Counted from the first letter of the stretch, positions 19,374 through 34,100 are shown. The stretch: 58,673 nt of DNA from Ornithinibacillus halophilus (GCF_900129485.1 NZ_FQVW01000016.1:1-58673); one strand, 5' to 3'. The notes: a model not told the origin generated them from the letters alone. Made by a program: numbers and translations.

Positions 19374-19913
19374 TTATTTTTGGAAAGGCATGCCTAGCTG
19401 AGCTAAAAGTTCACGTGCTTCTTCGTCAGTATTAGAAGTAGTTACAATAACAACATCCATACCACGAACTTTATTTACTTTATCGTAATTAATTTCTGGG
19501 AAAATTAGTTGTTCTTTAACACCTAATGTGTAGTTACCACGGCCATCGAAAGCTTTTTTAGAGATTCCACGGAAGTCACGTACACGTGGTAGTGAAACCG
19601 CAATTAGCTTTTGAAGGAATTCATACATGCGCTCACCACGAAGGGTAACCTTTGCACCGATAGGCATTCCTTCACGAAGACGGAATCCAGCAATTGATTT
19701 TTTAGCGCGTGTAATCATTGGTTTCTGACCAGAAATCAAAGATAGTTCTTCTACTGCGTTATCAAGCGCTTTTGAGTTTTGTACTGCGTCACCAACACCC
19801 ATGTTGATTACGATTTTCTCAATAGCAGGTACTTGCATAACAGAATCATAGTCAAATTTATTCATTAAAGATGGTACTATTTCATCTTGGTATTTTTGTT
19901 TTAATTGGTTCAT
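19374..19913 (-). CDS. rplE: 50S ribosomal protein uL5
   Basis: 179 residues: [35 protein letters not shown] and [20 protein letters not shown]. Binds 5S rRNA and contacts P-site tRNA in the central protuberance. Full length, standard place after rplX. Confidence 0.97.
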   Translation of the reverse strand: MNQLKQKYQDEIVPSLMNKFDYDSVMQVPAIEKIVINMGVGDAVQNSKALDNAVEELSLISGQKPMITRAKKSIAGFRLREGMPIGAKVTLRGERMYEFLQKLIAVSLPRVRDFRGISKKAFDGRGNYTLGVKEQLIFPEINYDKVNKVRGMDVVIVTTSNTDEEARELLAQLGMPFQK

Positions 19914-19940
19914 CTTGTCGCCCTCCTTTCACAGCACAAA

Positions 19941-20252
19941 TTATTTATCTAATGCTTCTCCGGATCTTTTAGCGATACGGACTTTCTTGCCGTCACGCTC
20001 TTCATATCCAACACGAGTTGGTTCACCGGATTTAGGGTCTAATGGCATTACATTAGAAACATGGATTGGCGCTTCTTGGTTAAGAATACCGCCTTGTGGA
20101 TTTTCTTGAGATGGTTTTGCATGTTTTTTAACCATGTTAATACCTTCAACAAGAACACGATCTTTTTTAGGATATGCTTCTAATACAGTACCTTCTTTAC
20201 CACGGTCTTTACCGGAAATCACTTTAACTTTGTCACCTTTTTTTACGTGCAT
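19941..20252 (-). CDS. rplX: 50S ribosomal protein uL24
   Basis: 103 residues with an N-terminal KOW motif ([20 protein letters not shown]) and [18 protein letters not shown]. Initiates large-subunit assembly near the exit tunnel. Confidence 0.97.
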   Translation of the reverse strand: MHVKKGDKVKVISGKDRGKEGTVLEAYPKKDRVLVEGINMVKKHAKPSQENPQGGILNQEAPIHVSNVMPLDPKSGEPTRVGYEERDGKKVRIAKRSGEALDK

Positions 20253-20289
20253 ACTTGGCGCACCTCCTTACAAGGCTTTTCATAAATGC

Positions 20290-20658
20290 TTATAATACTT
20301 CTGGAGCTAGAGATACGATTTTCATGAATTTTGCATCACGTAATTCACGTGCAACAGGACCGAAGATACGAGTACCTCTTGGACCTTTATCATCACGCAC
20401 GATTACAGCTGCGTTTTCATCAAAACGAATGTATGATCCATCTTTGCGACGTACACCTGATTTTGTGCGTACGATGACAGCTTTAACAACTTCACCTTTT
20501 TTAACAACGCCTCCTGGTGTTGCTTGTTTCACAGAACAAACGACAACATCACCAATGTTAGCAGTTTTACGTCCAGAACCACCCAATACTTTGATCGTAA
20601 GTAATTCACGAGCACCAGAGTTGTCTGCAACTTTTAAACGAGTTTCTTGTTGAATCAA
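20290..20658 (-). CDS. rplN: 50S ribosomal protein uL14
   Basis: 122 residues, exactly the family length: [20 protein letters not shown] at the start and [23 protein letters not shown] at the end. Forms inter-subunit bridges next to bL19. Confidence 0.97.
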   Translation of the reverse strand: MIQQETRLKVADNSGARELLTIKVLGGSGRKTANIGDVVVCSVKQATPGGVVKKGEVVKAVIVRTKSGVRRKDGSYIRFDENAAVIVRDDKGPRGTRIFGPVARELRDAKFMKIVSLAPEVL

Positions 20659-20700
20659 CGTTTGCGACCTCCCTTCGGATACCTTTCCGAGCGAACTTTA

Positions 20701-20964
20701 TTATATAATTACCGCTTCTTCAACGACTTCTACTAGACGGAAACGCTTAGTTGCTGATAGCGGACGAGTTTCCATGATGCGAACGATATCACCAGTTTTT
20801 GCTTGGTTATTTTCATCATGAGCTTTGAATTTCTTAGAGTATTTAACACGTTTACCATATAATTTATGGAATTTGTAAGTTTCAACTAAGACAGAAATAG
20901 TTTTATCCATTTTATCTGAAACTACACGACCTGTGTATACTTTACGATTATTACGTTCAGTCAT
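20701..20964 (-). CDS. rpsQ: 30S ribosomal protein uS17
   Basis: 87 residues with [19 protein letters not shown] and [20 protein letters not shown]. An OB-fold primary binder of 16S rRNA helix 11. Lies 24 bases after rpmC. Confidence 0.97.
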   Translation of the reverse strand: MTERNNRKVYTGRVVSDKMDKTISVLVETYKFHKLYGKRVKYSKKFKAHDENNQAKTGDIVRIMETRPLSATKRFRLVEVVEEAVII

Positions 20965-20988
20965 TATGAGGCTAACCTCCTCTCATTA

Positions 20989-21613
<625 letters not shown>

Positions 21614-21632
21614 ATGAAATGTGCCCCCTTCC

Positions 21633-22277
21633 TTATTTGTTATCCGTTTTAGTTGGAAGGACTTCTCCACGATAAATCCACACTTTGATACCTAACTTAC
21701 CATAAGTAGTATCAGCTTCTGCTGTTGCATAGTCAATATCAGCGCGAAGTGTGTGTAATGGAACTGTACCTTCACTATAGTGTTCCGCACGAGCGATATC
21801 TGCGCCACCTAGACGACCAGATACTTGAGTTTTAATCCCTTTAGCTCCTGCACGCATAGCACGTTGGATAGCTTGCTTTTGTGCACGACGGAATGAAATA
21901 CGATTTTCTAATTGACGAGCAATGTTCTCTGCCACTAATGATGCGTCAAGATCAACTTTTTTGATTTCAACAATATTAATGTGAACACGTTTGCCAGTCA
22001 ATGCGTTTAATGATTTACGTAGAGCTTCTACTTCTGAACCGCCTTTACCAATTACCATACCAGGTTTACCAGTATGAATTGTAATGTTTACACGGTTAGC
22101 TGCACGTTCGATTTCAATAGAAGAAACAGCAGCCGTTTTTAGACGGTTTTCAAGATATTCTCTGATTTTAATATCTTCGTGTAGTAAGTCTGCATAGTCT
22201 TTGCCTGCATACCATTTAGACTCCCAGTCTTTAATGATACCAACGCGAAGACCTGTTGGATTTACTTTTTGACCCAC
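21633..22277 (-). CDS. rpsC: 30S ribosomal protein uS3
   Basis: 214 residues. A KH domain (about 39-110, with [18 protein letters not shown]) and the C-terminal domain with [22 protein letters not shown]. Forms part of the mRNA entry channel. Follows rplV after three bases. Confidence 0.97.
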   Translation of the reverse strand: MGQKVNPTGLRVGIIKDWESKWYAGKDYADLLHEDIKIREYLENRLKTAAVSSIEIERAANRVNITIHTGKPGMVIGKGGSEVEALRKSLNALTGKRVHINIVEIKKVDLDASLVAENIARQLENRISFRRAQKQAIQRAMRAGAKGIKTQVSGRLGGADIARAEHYSEGTVPLHTLRADIDYATAEADTTYGKLGIKVWIYRGEVLPTKTDNK

Positions 22278-22280
22278 TGA

Positions 22281-22622
22281 CTATCCCTCCTTCTTTTCTG
22301 TTACAACCACTGTAATGTGGCTAGTGCGCTTGTTAATCTTGCTTGCACGTCCTTGTGCGCGTGGACGGAAACGTTTTAAAGTAACACCTTCGTTTACGAA
22401 TGCTTCAGAAATCACTAGATTGTCTGTGTCCATTTCGTAGTTGTGTTCTGCATTTGCAATAGCAGATTTCAAAACTTTTTCTACGACTGGAGAAGCACCG
22501 CGTTGAGTGTGACGTAAAATAGCAATGGCTTCACCAACATCTTTTCCTCGGATTAAATCGACGACTAAACGTACTTTACGAGGAGCAATGCGAACTGATT
22601 TCGCTACGGCTTTAGCTTGCAT
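22281..22622 (-). CDS. rplV: 50S ribosomal protein uL22
   Basis: 113 residues. The long beta-hairpin lining the exit tunnel is at about 80-100 ([21 protein letters not shown]), with no deletion of the type linked to macrolide resistance visible. N-terminus [20 protein letters not shown] is typical. Confidence 0.97.
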   Translation of the reverse strand: MQAKAVAKSVRIAPRKVRLVVDLIRGKDVGEAIAILRHTQRGASPVVEKVLKSAIANAEHNYEMDTDNLVISEAFVNEGVTLKRFRPRAQGRASKINKRTSHITVVVTEKKEG

Positions 22623-22640
22623 GTGGAGTGCCTCCTCTCA

Positions 22641-22919
22641 TTAGCGTTTTGTTTTCTTGTCATCCGCTGCGTGCCCTTTATACGTACGGGTTGGCGCGAA
22701 TTCACCTAATTTATGTCCGACCATATCCTCTGTAATATATACAGGTACATGTTTGCGTCCATCATATACAGCAATTGTATGACCTACAAATGTTGGGAAA
22801 ATCGTTGAACGACGAGACCAAGTTTTAATAACTTGTTTCTTGTCTGATTCATTTAACTCATCAATCTTTTTCAATAGATGATCATCTGCAAAAGGTCCTT
22901 TTTTCAAGCTACGACCCAT
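22641..22919 (-). CDS. rpsS: 30S ribosomal protein uS19
   Basis: 92 residues: [38 protein letters not shown] and [16 protein letters not shown]. Located in the small-subunit head next to uS13. Confidence 0.97.
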   Translation of the reverse strand: MGRSLKKGPFADDHLLKKIDELNESDKKQVIKTWSRRSTIFPTFVGHTIAVYDGRKHVPVYITEDMVGHKLGEFAPTRTYKGHAADDKKTKR

Positions 22920-22977
22920 GGATAAACCTCCTTTCAGAGTTCAAAAAATCTAATTATCTAATTCATCCGTTTATCGC

Positions 22978-23808
22978 TTATTTTTTACGTTTACGAACGA
23001 TATATTTATCTGAAGCTTTGTTACGTTTACGAGTCTTGTAACCAAGCGTTGGTTTACCCCATGGTGACATTGGTGACTTACGTCCGATTGGTGCGCGTCC
23101 TTCACCACCACCGTGTGGGTGATCGTTCGGGTTCATAACAGATCCACGTACAGTTGGGCGTTTACCTAACCAGCGAGAACGACCTGCTTTACCAACACGG
23201 ATTAGTTCGTGTTCAATATTACCAACTTGACCTACAGTTGCGCGACAAGTAGATAAGATTAATCGAACCTCACCTGATGCTAAACGAACAAGTGTGTATT
23301 TTCCTTCACGTCCTAGAATTTGAGCTTCTGCACCAGCAGAACGAGCAAGTTGTGCACCGTTACCTGGTTTTAATTCTACGTTGTGAATAATAGTACCAAC
23401 TGGAATATTAGCTAATGGAAGTGCATTCCCTAGTTTAATATCCGCATTTTCACCAGATTCAATTTGTTGTCCTACTTTTAATCCTTTAGGAGCAATAATA
23501 TAACGCTTTTCACCGTCTACATAGTTGATTAATGCAATGTTAGCGGTACGGTTTGGATCATACTCGATTGTAGCAACGCGTCCTGGTATACCATCTTTAT
23601 CGCGTTTAAAGTCAATAATACGATATTGACGCTTATGACCGCCACCTTGATGACGAACCGTCAATTTCCCTTGGTTGTTACGTCCACCACGTTTAGATAA
23701 TGGAGCTAATAGGGATTTCTCCGGAGTATCTGTAGTGATTTCAGCAAAATCAGATACAGACATGTTACGTCTACCATTTGAGGTAGGTCTGAATTTTTTA
23801 ATCGCCAT
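22978..23808 (-). CDS. rplB: 50S ribosomal protein uL2
   Basis: 276 residues. Conserved C-terminal stretch [20 protein letters not shown] holds the His thought to lie near the peptidyl transferase centre; [20 protein letters not shown] lies near the N-terminus. Required for subunit association. Confidence 0.98.
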   Translation of the reverse strand: MAIKKFRPTSNGRRNMSVSDFAEITTDTPEKSLLAPLSKRGGRNNQGKLTVRHQGGGHKRQYRIIDFKRDKDGIPGRVATIEYDPNRTANIALINYVDGEKRYIIAPKGLKVGQQIESGENADIKLGNALPLANIPVGTIIHNVELKPGNGAQLARSAGAEAQILGREGKYTLVRLASGEVRLILSTCRATVGQVGNIEHELIRVGKAGRSRWLGKRPTVRGSVMNPNDHPHGGGEGRAPIGRKSPMSPWGKPTLGYKTRKRNKASDKYIVRKRKK

Positions 23809-23838
23809 CTTGTTTTCCCTCCTTCTCTTTACTTATTC

Positions 23839-24126
23839 TTAACCTTCAAAGAAATCTAGGTCTTTACTGTCCTCTGAGAGTTGAACAATTGCTTTTTTGC
23901 GATTTGGGCGAAAACCACCGTAACGTCCCATACGCTTAAATTTACCTTTTAGATTCATTGTGTTTACTTTCATTACTTTCACACCGAAGATTTCTTCAAC
24001 AGCATCTTTGATTTCTGTTTTATTCGCTTTTGTACTTACTTCAAATGTGTACTTTTTCTCTGCCATCAAGTCAGCAGAATGTTCAGTAATGACAGGGCGC
24101 TTAATGATATCACGTGCATCTTTCAT
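23839..24126 (-). CDS. rplW: 50S ribosomal protein uL23
   Basis: 95 residues: [20 protein letters not shown] and [20 protein letters not shown]. Tunnel-exit docking site for nascent-chain factors. Its start overlaps the rplD stop by one base. Confidence 0.97.
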   Translation of the reverse strand: MKDARDIIKRPVITEHSADLMAEKKYTFEVSTKANKTEIKDAVEEIFGVKVMKVNTMNLKGKFKRMGRYGGFRPNRKKAIVQLSEDSKDLDFFEG

Positions 24127-24749
24127 TATGAAAGCACCTCCCCTGCTTTTTCAGCTGCATCCTTAGTTAAGATCAGCTTGCCATGCGATAGCAAATCTAG
24201 TACGTTAACTTCTTCTACTGTAAGAACTTTAACGCCTTGTAAGTTATTTGCTGAACGGATAACATTTTCATCTTTGTCAGTTGTAACGATTAATGCTTTT
24301 TCATTAACGTTTAATGCAGCTAGCATTTTAACAACTTCTTTAGTTTTAGGACCATCGAATGATAAGCTCTCTAATACTACAATATTTTCTTCTTGTGTTT
24401 TAGAAGATAAAGCAGATTTAAGTGCCAAACGGCGAACTTTTTTAGGTAATTTATAGCTATAGGTACGTGGTGTTGGACCGAATACAGTTCCTCCACCTAC
24501 CCATTGTGGTGAGCGAATAGACCCTTGACGCGCACGTCCAGTACCTTTTTGACGCCACGGTTTACGTCCTCCACCTCGTACTTCAGAACGGTTTTTAACA
24601 GCATGTGTTCCTTGACGTAAAGACGCACGTTGCATAACTACTGCTTCATGTAATACATGTGTATTTGGTTCAATGCCGAATACCGCATCGTTTAATACAA
24701 CATCACCAGCTTGTGAACCATCTTGTTTAAATAGTGCTACTTTAGGCAT
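24126..24749 (-). CDS. rplD: 50S ribosomal protein uL4
   Basis: 207 residues. The extended loop reaching the exit tunnel (about 40-95) contains [19 protein letters not shown]; no insertion or substitution of a known resistance type is evident. In gamma-proteobacteria L4 regulates the S10 operon; whether this applies here is unknown. Confidence 0.97.
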   Translation of the reverse strand: MPKVALFKQDGSQAGDVVLNDAVFGIEPNTHVLHEAVVMQRASLRQGTHAVKNRSEVRGGGRKPWRQKGTGRARQGSIRSPQWVGGGTVFGPTPRTYSYKLPKKVRRLALKSALSSKTQEENIVVLESLSFDGPKTKEVVKMLAALNVNEKALIVTTDKDENVIRSANNLQGVKVLTVEEVNVLDLLSHGKLILTKDAAEKAGEVLS

Positions 24750-24775
24750 GACATATCCTCCCTTCGTGTATATGA

Positions 24776-25405
24776 TTATTTAGCCTTGATTGCACCCGTA
24801 ATTTTTACGAATGATTTTTTCGCACCAGGTACATTACCTTTGATTAGTAGAAGATTGCGCTCAGTGTCAACACTTACTACTTCAAGGTTTTGAATTGTAA
24901 CTTGCTCAGAACCCATGTGTCCTGGAAGTTTCTTACCTGGGAATACGCGCATTGGGTCAATAACACCCATAGAACCAGGACCTCTATGATAATGAGAACC
25001 ATGAGACATTGGCCCGCGTTGTTGATTGTGACGTTTGATAGAACCCTGGAATCCTTTACCTTTTGAAGTTCCAGTTACATCAACCATTTCACCTGTTTCG
25101 AAAACATTAACGCTAACTTCTTGACCTACTTCGTAATCGTCAAGGTTAACGTCACGGATTTCACGAACGTAGCGCTTAGGGGCTGTGTTTGCTTTTTCAG
25201 CATGGCCTTTTTCCGCTTTGTTAGTACGTGATTGTTTTTCATCAGCAAATCCAATTTGGATCGCTTCATATCCATCATTTTCTAAAGTCTTTTTCTGTAA
25301 CACAACATTTGGTTCTGCTTGAATTACTGTTACAGGAACTAATTCTCCATTTTCAGAGAAAAGCTGTGTCATGCCGATTTTACGACCTAAGATTCCTTTC
25401 GTCAT
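24776..25405 (-). CDS. rplC: 50S ribosomal protein uL3
   Basis: 209 residues: [20 protein letters not shown] at the start, [20 protein letters not shown] and [10 protein letters not shown] in the long loop pointing at the peptidyl transferase centre. Early assembly protein. Confidence 0.97.
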   Translation of the reverse strand: MTKGILGRKIGMTQLFSENGELVPVTVIQAEPNVVLQKKTLENDGYEAIQIGFADEKQSRTNKAEKGHAEKANTAPKRYVREIRDVNLDDYEVGQEVSVNVFETGEMVDVTGTSKGKGFQGSIKRHNQQRGPMSHGSHYHRGPGSMGVIDPMRVFPGKKLPGHMGSEQVTIQNLEVVSVDTERNLLLIKGNVPGAKKSFVKITGAIKAK

Positions 25406-25433
25406 CCGTTACACCTCCTATTAAAAACATTTA

Positions 25434-25936
<503 letters not shown>

Positions 25937-25942
25937 TTATGT

Positions 25943-25971
25943 ATTATACGTGTTAAGAACAATGATTGCAA
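25943..25971 (-). promoter_or_regulatory. Promoter of the S10-spc-alpha cluster
   Basis: Minus strand TTGCAA (25966-25971), 17-base spacer, perfect TATAAT (25943-25948). Transcription would begin near 25936. A weaker TTGTCA-containing candidate lies about 40 bases upstream. Confidence 0.8.
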
Positions 25972-26140
25972 GGTTTCTTATAAATTTTTTCTTGGGAAAG
26001 TTTGGTTGACAAATTCTCTGTAGATTCAAAGGGAAAGATTCAATACTAGAATTAAATTTGAAGGAATAATAATGCATTTTATAACATTACTTTATATAGA
26101 TATATAATTAACATCAAACAAATAGTGTTTTGTAACATGT

Positions 26141-26176
26141 AAAAAGACAGATAACGATTATTCGTTATCTGTCTTT
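26141..26176 (-). terminator. Terminator of the str operon after tuf
   Basis: Fifteen-bp perfect hairpin with arms AAAGACAGATAACGA and TCGTTATCTGTCTTT around a four-base loop, followed by T residues on the minus strand, about 20 bases after the tuf stop codon. Confidence 0.92.
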
Positions 26177-26193
26177 GATTGAGATGAATTAGA

Positions 26194-27384
<1,191 letters not shown>

Positions 27385-27438
27385 TTATAGTTCCTCCTTA
27401 AATAAATGAATGATTATTTTTAAGTATATTTACAGCCA

Positions 27439-27465
27439 AGAAATAACAACTTGTGTTATTTCTTA
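27439..27465 (-). repeat. Hairpin in the tuf leader
   Basis: Arms AAGAAATAAC and GTTATTTCTT pair perfectly around a seven-base loop. No T run follows on the minus strand, so it is more likely an mRNA stability or processing structure than a terminator. Confidence 0.6.
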
Positions 27466-27478
27466 GCTTACAATAAAA

Positions 27479-27507
27479 GTTATACTTGAGAATCAAGAAA
27501 AAATCAA
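27479..27507 (-). promoter_or_regulatory. Candidate internal promoter of tuf
   Basis: Minus strand TTGATT (27502-27507), 17-base spacer, TATAAC (27479-27484), starting directly after the fusA stop codon. It would let EF-Tu be made in excess over EF-G. Confidence 0.6.
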
Positions 27508-29586
27508 TTATTCTCCAGCATTTTTCTTAATAATTTCTTCAGAAATACTTTTTGGTACTTCTTCATAATGGTCAAAGAACATTGTATATGTTCCGCGACC
27601 TTGTGTGTTAGAACGTAATGCAGTCGCATAACCGAACATTTCAGCAAGTGGTACAAATGCTTTAACTACTTGTGCAGGTCCACGTGTCTCCATACCCTCA
27701 ACACGACCACGACGTGATGTTACATCACCCATGATATCTCCCATGTATTCTTCTGGGATTACAACCTCAACTTTCATCATAGGTTCTAAGATAGCAGGGT
27801 TACATTTATTTTTAGCAGCTTTTAATGCCATTGATGCAGCTACTTTAAATGCCATCTCGTTTGAGTCGACATCATGGTAACTACCATCATATAAAGTTGC
27901 TTTAAAGTCGATTAATGGGTAACCTGCTAGAACACCATTTTCTGCAGATTCTTTAATACCTGCTTCAACAGATGGAATGTATTCACGAGGTACTACACCA
28001 CCAACGATGTTATTAACAAATTCAAAACCAGCGCCTTCTTCGTTTGGTTCAAATTTAACCCAAACGTGACCGTATTGTCCACGTCCACCAGACTGACGTA
28101 CGAATTTACCTTCAACTTCAGCAGCGGCACGTAATGTCTCACGGTAAGCTACTTGTGGAGCACCAACATTTGCTTCAACCTTGAATTCACGTTTTAGACG
28201 ATCAACGATGATATCTAAGTGTAATTCACCCATTCCAGAAATGATTGTTTGACCAGTTTCTGGATTAGTTTCAGTTTTGAAAGTTGGATCCTCTTCAGCA
28301 AGTTTTCCTAAAGCGATTGCCATTTTATCTTGGTCAGCTTTTGTTTTAGGTTCAATCGCAACCGAGATAACAGGTTCTGGGAATTCCATTGACTCTAGGA
28401 TAACTAGATTTTTCTCGTCGCAAAGTGTGTCACCCGTTGAAGTATCTTTCAACCCAACAGCAGCGGCAATCTCACCAGAGTAAACTGTAGCGATTTCTTC
28501 ACGAGAGTTTGCGTGCATTTGTAGGATACGACCTACACGCTCACGCTTATCCTTTACAGAGTTTTTAACATATGAACCAGAATCTAAAGTTCCAGAGTAT
28601 ACGCGGAAGAATGTTAACTTCCCAACGAATGGATCTGTCATTACTTTAAATGCTAGTGCAGAGAATGGTGCATCATCTGTTGATGGACGAGTAGTTTTTT
28701 CTTCTGTTCCAGGCACAATACCTTCAATTGCAGGTACATCTGTTGGAGCAGGAAGATAATCTAATACACCATCAAGCATTAATTGAACACCTTTGTTTTT
28801 GAACGCAGAACCACAGAACACTGGGTAAAATTCTACAGCTAGTGTAGCTGTACGAATCGCAGTTTTAAGTTCCTCATTGGAGATTTCTTCTCCTTCTAGG
28901 TACTTCATCATTAATTCTTCGTCTAATTCTGATACAGCTTCAATTAAACCTGCACGTAATTCTTCTGCTTTTTCCTTATACTCTTCAGGAATCTCACGAG
29001 CATCAGCACGTGTACCTAAATCATCTTCATAGAAGTAAGCAACCATGTCGATTAAATCGATGATTCCATCAAAGTTATCTTCAGCACCAATTGGTAACTG
29101 TACTGGGTGTGCGTTAGCACCTAAGCGATCTTTTAACGTGTTAGTTGAGTATAAGAAGTCTGCACCTATTTTATCCATTTTATTAATGAAAACAATACGT
29201 GGTACCCCATAAGTTGTCGCTTGACGCCACACTGTTTCTGTTTGTGGTTCTACACCTGATTGTGCATCAAGAACTGTAACCGCACCATCAAGTACACGTA
29301 ATGAACGTTCAACTTCTACTGTGAAGTCTACGTGTCCAGGTGTATCGATGATGTTGATTCGATGGTTTTTCCATTGAGCAGTTGTTGCGGCAGACGTAAT
29401 AGTAATACCACGTTCTTGCTCTTGTTCCATCCAGTCCATTTGTGAAGCACCTTCATGTGTTTCACCAATTTTGTGAATACGTCCTGTATAGAAAAGAATA
29501 CGCTCGGTAGTAGTGGTTTTACCTGCATCGATATGAGCCATAATACCAATATTGCGCGTCTTTTCCAAGGAGAACTCTCTAGCCAT
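27508..29586 (-). CDS. fusA: Elongation factor G
   Basis: 692 residues, five-domain translocase GTPase. G1 AHIDAGKT at 17-24, G3 DTPGHVDF, G4 NKMD, and domain IV with [20 protein letters not shown]-terminus ends [20 protein letters not shown]. Follows rpsG by 42 bases. No feature of a FusB-type or mitochondrial paralogue. Confidence 0.98.
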   Translation of the reverse strand: MAREFSLEKTRNIGIMAHIDAGKTTTTERILFYTGRIHKIGETHEGASQMDWMEQEQERGITITSAATTAQWKNHRINIIDTPGHVDFTVEVERSLRVLDGAVTVLDAQSGVEPQTETVWRQATTYGVPRIVFINKMDKIGADFLYSTNTLKDRLGANAHPVQLPIGAEDNFDGIIDLIDMVAYFYEDDLGTRADAREIPEEYKEKAEELRAGLIEAVSELDEELMMKYLEGEEISNEELKTAIRTATLAVEFYPVFCGSAFKNKGVQLMLDGVLDYLPAPTDVPAIEGIVPGTEEKTTRPSTDDAPFSALAFKVMTDPFVGKLTFFRVYSGTLDSGSYVKNSVKDKRERVGRILQMHANSREEIATVYSGEIAAAVGLKDTSTGDTLCDEKNLVILESMEFPEPVISVAIEPKTKADQDKMAIALGKLAEEDPTFKTETNPETGQTIISGMGELHLDIIVDRLKREFKVEANVGAPQVAYRETLRAAAEVEGKFVRQSGGRGQYGHVWVKFEPNEEGAGFEFVNNIVGGVVPREYIPSVEAGIKESAENGVLAGYPLIDFKATLYDGSYHDVDSNEMAFKVAASMALKAAKNKCNPAILEPMMKVEVVIPEEYMGDIMGDVTSRRGRVEGMETRGPAQVVKAFVPLAEMFGYATALRSNTQGRGTYTMFFDHYEEVPKSISEEIIKKNAGE

Positions 29587-29628
29587 GTATTCTTCTCCTT
29601 CCTGTTATAAACTTTAGTTTGTTTTTTT

Positions 29629-30099
29629 CTACCAGCGATAGTGAGCGAATGCTTTGTTCGCTTCTGCCATTTTGTGCATTTCTTCGCGTTTTTTAACGGA
29701 TGCACCTGTGTTATTTGAAGCGTCTAGAATCTCGTTCGCTAGACGTTCTTCCATCGTTTTTTCTCCGCGTAAACGTGAGTAATTAACGATATAACGTAGT
29801 CCTAATGCTTGACGGCGTTCAGGGCGAACCTCAACTGGTACTTGGTAGTTTGAACCACCAACACGTCTTGCGCGAACTTCAAGTACAGGCATAACATTTT
29901 TCATTGCTTGTTCGAATACGTCCATTGGATTTTGTCCGCTTCTTTCACCAACAAGTTCAAATGCTTTATAAAGAATCTTTTGTGCCTTTCCACGTTTACC
30001 ATCAATCATGATTTGGTTGATTAAACGTGTTACTAATTTTGAATTATAAAGTGGATCTGGTAAGACATCGCGTTTAGGTACTGGTCCTTTACGTGGCAT
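29629..30099 (-). CDS. rpsG: 30S ribosomal protein uS7
   Basis: 156 residues: [38 protein letters not shown]-like helix region, and [20 protein letters not shown]. Organises the 3' major domain of 16S rRNA near the E site. Second ribosomal protein of the str operon. Confidence 0.97.
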   Translation of the reverse strand: MPRKGPVPKRDVLPDPLYNSKLVTRLINQIMIDGKRGKAQKILYKAFELVGERSGQNPMDVFEQAMKNVMPVLEVRARRVGGSNYQVPVEVRPERRQALGLRYIVNYSRLRGEKTMEERLANEILDASNNTGASVKKREEMHKMAEANKAFAHYRW

Positions 30100-30189
30100 A
30101 TGTCCCCCTCCTTTCTATCATTGCTGTCTAAGAAGATTTCATTCTTACTAGTTGCTAAATACTCGTTCTATTATTAAACACTAGAAGTG

Positions 30190-30603
30190 TTATTTTTTAG
30201 GTCTCTTAGTACCGTATTTAGAACGACCTTGTGCGCGACCTTCAACTCCTGCAGTATCAAGTGCACCACGTACGATATGGTAACGTACACCCGGTAAGTC
30301 TTTAACACGACCACCACGGATTAATACTACACTGTGCTCTTGAAGGTTGTGACCGATACCTGGGATGTATGCAGTAACCTCCATGTTGTTAGACAAACGC
30401 ACACGAGCGTATTTACGTAATGCTGAGTTAGGTTTTTTAGGTGTTAGTGTACCAACACGAGTACATACGCCACGTTTTTGTGGTGAATTCTCGTTTGTTA
30501 GTGATTTTTTGAAGCTATTGTACCCTCTGTTAAGTGCTGGTGAGTTTGATTTTTGAGCTTTGCTCACACGACCTTTACGGACTAGTTGGTTAATTGTTGG
30601 CAT
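30190..30603 (-). CDS. rpsL: 30S ribosomal protein uS12
   Basis: 137 residues. The decoding-centre segment [11 protein letters not shown] (about 54-64) and [15 protein letters not shown] have the usual lysines, so no streptomycin-resistance substitution is evident. Starts [12 protein letters not shown]. Lies between rplGB and rpsG. Confidence 0.98.
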   Translation of the reverse strand: MPTINQLVRKGRVSKAQKSNSPALNRGYNSFKKSLTNENSPQKRGVCTRVGTLTPKKPNSALRKYARVRLSNNMEVTAYIPGIGHNLQEHSVVLIRGGRVKDLPGVRYHIVRGALDTAGVEGRAQGRSKYGTKRPKK

Positions 30604-30741
30604 TGTTGTTTTCCTCCCTTCTCATTAGTACATTTAATTAAATTATTAAAAACTAGAGATCCTGTTGTGTAATTCCACACATCCAGGTGGTTCATCTTTA
30701 GGCAAAAACAAAGCTTTCGCGAACAAATTTCGCCAAAACCA

Positions 30742-30993
30742 TTATTTTTTTATTGCAACTGTAGATGCGCTAACGTCTATTCCGCAAGCTTTTCCTAGTT
30801 TTTTCTTGGAGTCTACTCCTAGACAGGGTATGTCTAGTTGATTAGCTAGATCTAATACTTTTTGGGTTACATGCCTATCAGCATCTTCGGCAATGTAAAC
30901 TTCACTTATTTCACCATTTTTCATGGCTTTAAGTGTTTGTTTTGTTCCGATAATCAATCTCGATTGATTTTGAGTCACTTTCTCATAAGACAT
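30742..30993 (-). CDS. rplGB: L7Ae-family kink-turn RNA-binding protein
   Basis: 83 residues of the L7Ae/L30e/Gadd45 fold: IIGTKQTLKAMKNGEISEV, YIAEDADRHVTQKVLDLAN and IDVSASTVAI. In B. subtilis the equivalent (YbxF) binds kink-turn RNA and associates with the ribosome, but its role is not settled. First gene of the str operon, following the str promoter. Confidence 0.92.
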   Translation of the reverse strand: MSYEKVTQNQSRLIIGTKQTLKAMKNGEISEVYIAEDADRHVTQKVLDLANQLDIPCLGVDSKKKLGKACGIDVSASTVAIKK

Positions 30994-31026
30994 TTCTCAT
31001 ATCCTCCAAAGTAACAAGAATAAATC

Positions 31027-31099
31027 GGAAGCACCTTGAATATATTATCAAAATCACATTTTAATGTCAACTGTATTTCGATATTTTTTTGGTGCTTCC
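31027..31099. repeat. Inverted repeat framing the str promoter
   Basis: Perfect 9-bp arms GGAAGCACC (31027-31035) and GGTGCTTCC (31091-31099) lie 55 bases apart and enclose the whole promoter. The predicted transcription start falls at the downstream arm, so only transcripts reading through from rpoC would contain both arms and form the hairpin. Confidence 0.65.
31042..31070 (-). promoter_or_regulatory. Promoter of the str operon
   Basis: Minus strand perfect TTGACA (31065-31070), 17-base spacer, TAATAT (31042-31047); start near 31035. It separates the str operon from rpoBC. Confidence 0.8.
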
Positions 31100-31151
31100 A
31101 ATACTTACTTGTTTGGATTGAAATATTTAGGTTTTAATCTTATTCCAAAGT

Positions 31152-34100
31152 CTATTGTACGGTTTGCTCAGAATGTTCTAGTTCTTCAGTAGTTTCTTCA
31201 GTTTCAACTGTTTCATCAACCGGAACTTCTATTTTTCTATATCGTTGCATACCAGTACCAGCTGGAACGAGTTTACCAATAATAACATTTTCCTTCAATC
31301 CTAATAACTCATCACGTTTTCCTTTTATTGCAGCATCTGTTAATACTCTTGTAGTTTCTTGGAACGATGCAGCAGATAAGAACGAATCTGTCTCTAGTGA
31401 TGCTTTTGTAATACCTAGTATTACCGGCTTACCTACAGCTGGTTGGTTGCCTTCTTTTAATACTGGGTGGTTTGCATCTTTAAATTGGTGAATTTCTAAT
31501 AGTGATCCAGGTAATACATCTGTATCTCCTGCATCAACAACACGTACTTTACGTAACATTTGACGTACCATAACTTCTACGTGCTTATCCCCAATTTCTA
31601 CACCTTGCATACGGTATACGCGTTGTACTTCACGTAATAGATAATCTTGAACTCCCTGTACTCCTTGAACACGAAGCAATGCTTTAGGATCAACAGAACC
31701 TTCCGTGAGTTCTTGACCTGCAACAACTTCATCACCTACAGAGACTTTTAATCGTGCGTTGTAAGGTACTGCGTAAGATTTAGACTCGACATCTCCCTGT
31801 ACAACGATTTCTTGTTTATCTTTTACTTCATGAATTTCATGTACTGTTCCGTGAATTTCACTAATTACAGCTTGCCCTTTAGGGTTTCGTGCTTCAAACA
31901 ACTCTTGAATACGAGGAAGACCTTGTGTAATATCATCCCCTGCAACACCACCTGTGTGGAATGTACGCATAGTAAGCTGTGTACCAGGCTCTCCAATAGA
32001 TTGTGCAGCGATAATACCTACTGCTTCACCTACTTCAACTTCAGAACCGGTAGCTAGGTTACGGCCATAACATTTTTTACATACGCCATGTTTGGTATTA
32101 CATGTGAACACAGTTCGAATTTTGACTTCTTCAATTCCTGCATCTTCAATATGTTTTGCTTGGTCTTCTGAAATAACCTCATCAAACTCAACAATAACTT
32201 CATTGGTTTCAGGATGACGAACAGTTTCAAATGCAGTACGTCCGATTAAACGGTCGATTAATGGTTCTATCATTTCTGATCCATCAGTTAATGCTGCTAC
32301 TGTTAGACCACGGTCTGTTCCACAATCTGTTTCACGTACGATAACATCTTGAGCAACATCAACAAGTCTACGCGTTAGATAACCAGAGTCAGCAGTTTTA
32401 AGTGCTGTATCTGCAAGTCCTTTACGAGCACCGTGAGTGGAGATAAAGTACTCTAATACTGTTAGACCTTCACGGAAACTTGATTTGATCGGTAATTCAA
32501 TAATACGCCCAGCCGGGTTGGCCATTAGACCACGCATACCAGCTAACTGAGTGAAGTTTGATGCGTTACCCCTTGCACCAGAATCACTCATCATAAAGAT
32601 AGGATTTCGGTTATCTAATGATTGCATTAGTTTATCTTGAATCGTATCTTTAGCTTGAGACCAGATTGCAATAACTCGATCATAACGCTCTTCTTCTGTT
32701 ATCAAACCACGACGGAACTGTTTTAATACCTTATCAACCTTTTCCTGTGCTTCTTCAAGTATTTTCTCTTTCTCAGCTAAAACAACGATATCTGATACAC
32801 CAACAGTCATACCTGCTTTAGTTGAATAACTAAAACCTAAATCTTTCATACGGTCAAGCATTTTGGAAGTTTCACTAATTTTAAAACGCTTGAATACTTC
32901 AGCGATAATATCGCCCAAGAACCCTTTTTTAAATGGCTTAATTATCTCACGAGTTGCTAATTCTTCTTTAACGTCTGTACCTCTAGGGACAAAGTATTCC
33001 TCAGGAGTTCTCACTTCAAGATTCGTCTTTGTCGGCTCATTTATATAAGGGAATGACTCCGGTAAGATTTCATTAAAGATTAATTTACCAACTGTAGTTA
33101 ATAGTAATTGATTTTGTTGCTCTTCGGTAAATGTTCTATTATTCACACTAGATGCCTGAACAGCAATTCTTGTATGCAAATGGGTATACCCATTTTGATA
33201 AGATATTAACGCTTCGTTAATATCAGTGAAAATTTTACCTTCGCCAACAGCACCTTCGCGTTCCATTGTAAGGTAATAGTTACCTAAAACCATATCCTGT
33301 GAAGGTGTAACAACCGGTTTACCATCTTTTGGATTCAAAATATTTTGTGCTGCTAACATAAGAATACGAGCTTCTGCTTGCGCTTCAGCAGATAAAGGAA
33401 CGTGGACAGCCATTTGGTCACCATCGAAGTCAGCGTTATACGCAGTACACACTAATGGGTGTAGACGAATTGCACGACCTTCAACTAATGTTGGTTCAAA
33501 TGCCTGGATTCCCAATCTGTGTAATGTAGGTGCACGGTTAAGTAATACAGGGTGCTCTTTAATCACATCTTCTAATACTCCCCAAACATCTGGGTGCACT
33601 CGCTCAATTTTTCTTTTTGCTGATTTAATATTATGCGCAATACCTCGTTCAACTAATTCTTTCATAATAAACGGTTTAAATAATTCTAATGCCATCTCTT
33701 TCGGTAGTCCACATTGATACATTTTAAGGTTTGGACCTACCACGATAACAGAACGACCAGAATAATCTACACGTTTACCTAATAAGTTTTGACGGAAACG
33801 ACCTTGTTTCCCTTTTAACATGTGAGAAAGTGATTTTAACGGACGGTTTCCTGGTCCAGTAACCGGACGGCCACGACGACCATTATCAATCAATGCATCC
33901 ACAGCTTCTTGTAGCATACGTTTTTCATTTTGAACGATAATACTTGGTGCACCAAGGTCTAATAAACGTTTCAAACGATTGTTACGGTTAATTACACGAC
34001 GATACAAGTCATTTAAATCTGAAGTCGCAAAACGGCCACCATCCAATTGCACCATCGGTCTGATTTCAGGTGGTATAACTGGTAAAACGTCTAAAATCAT

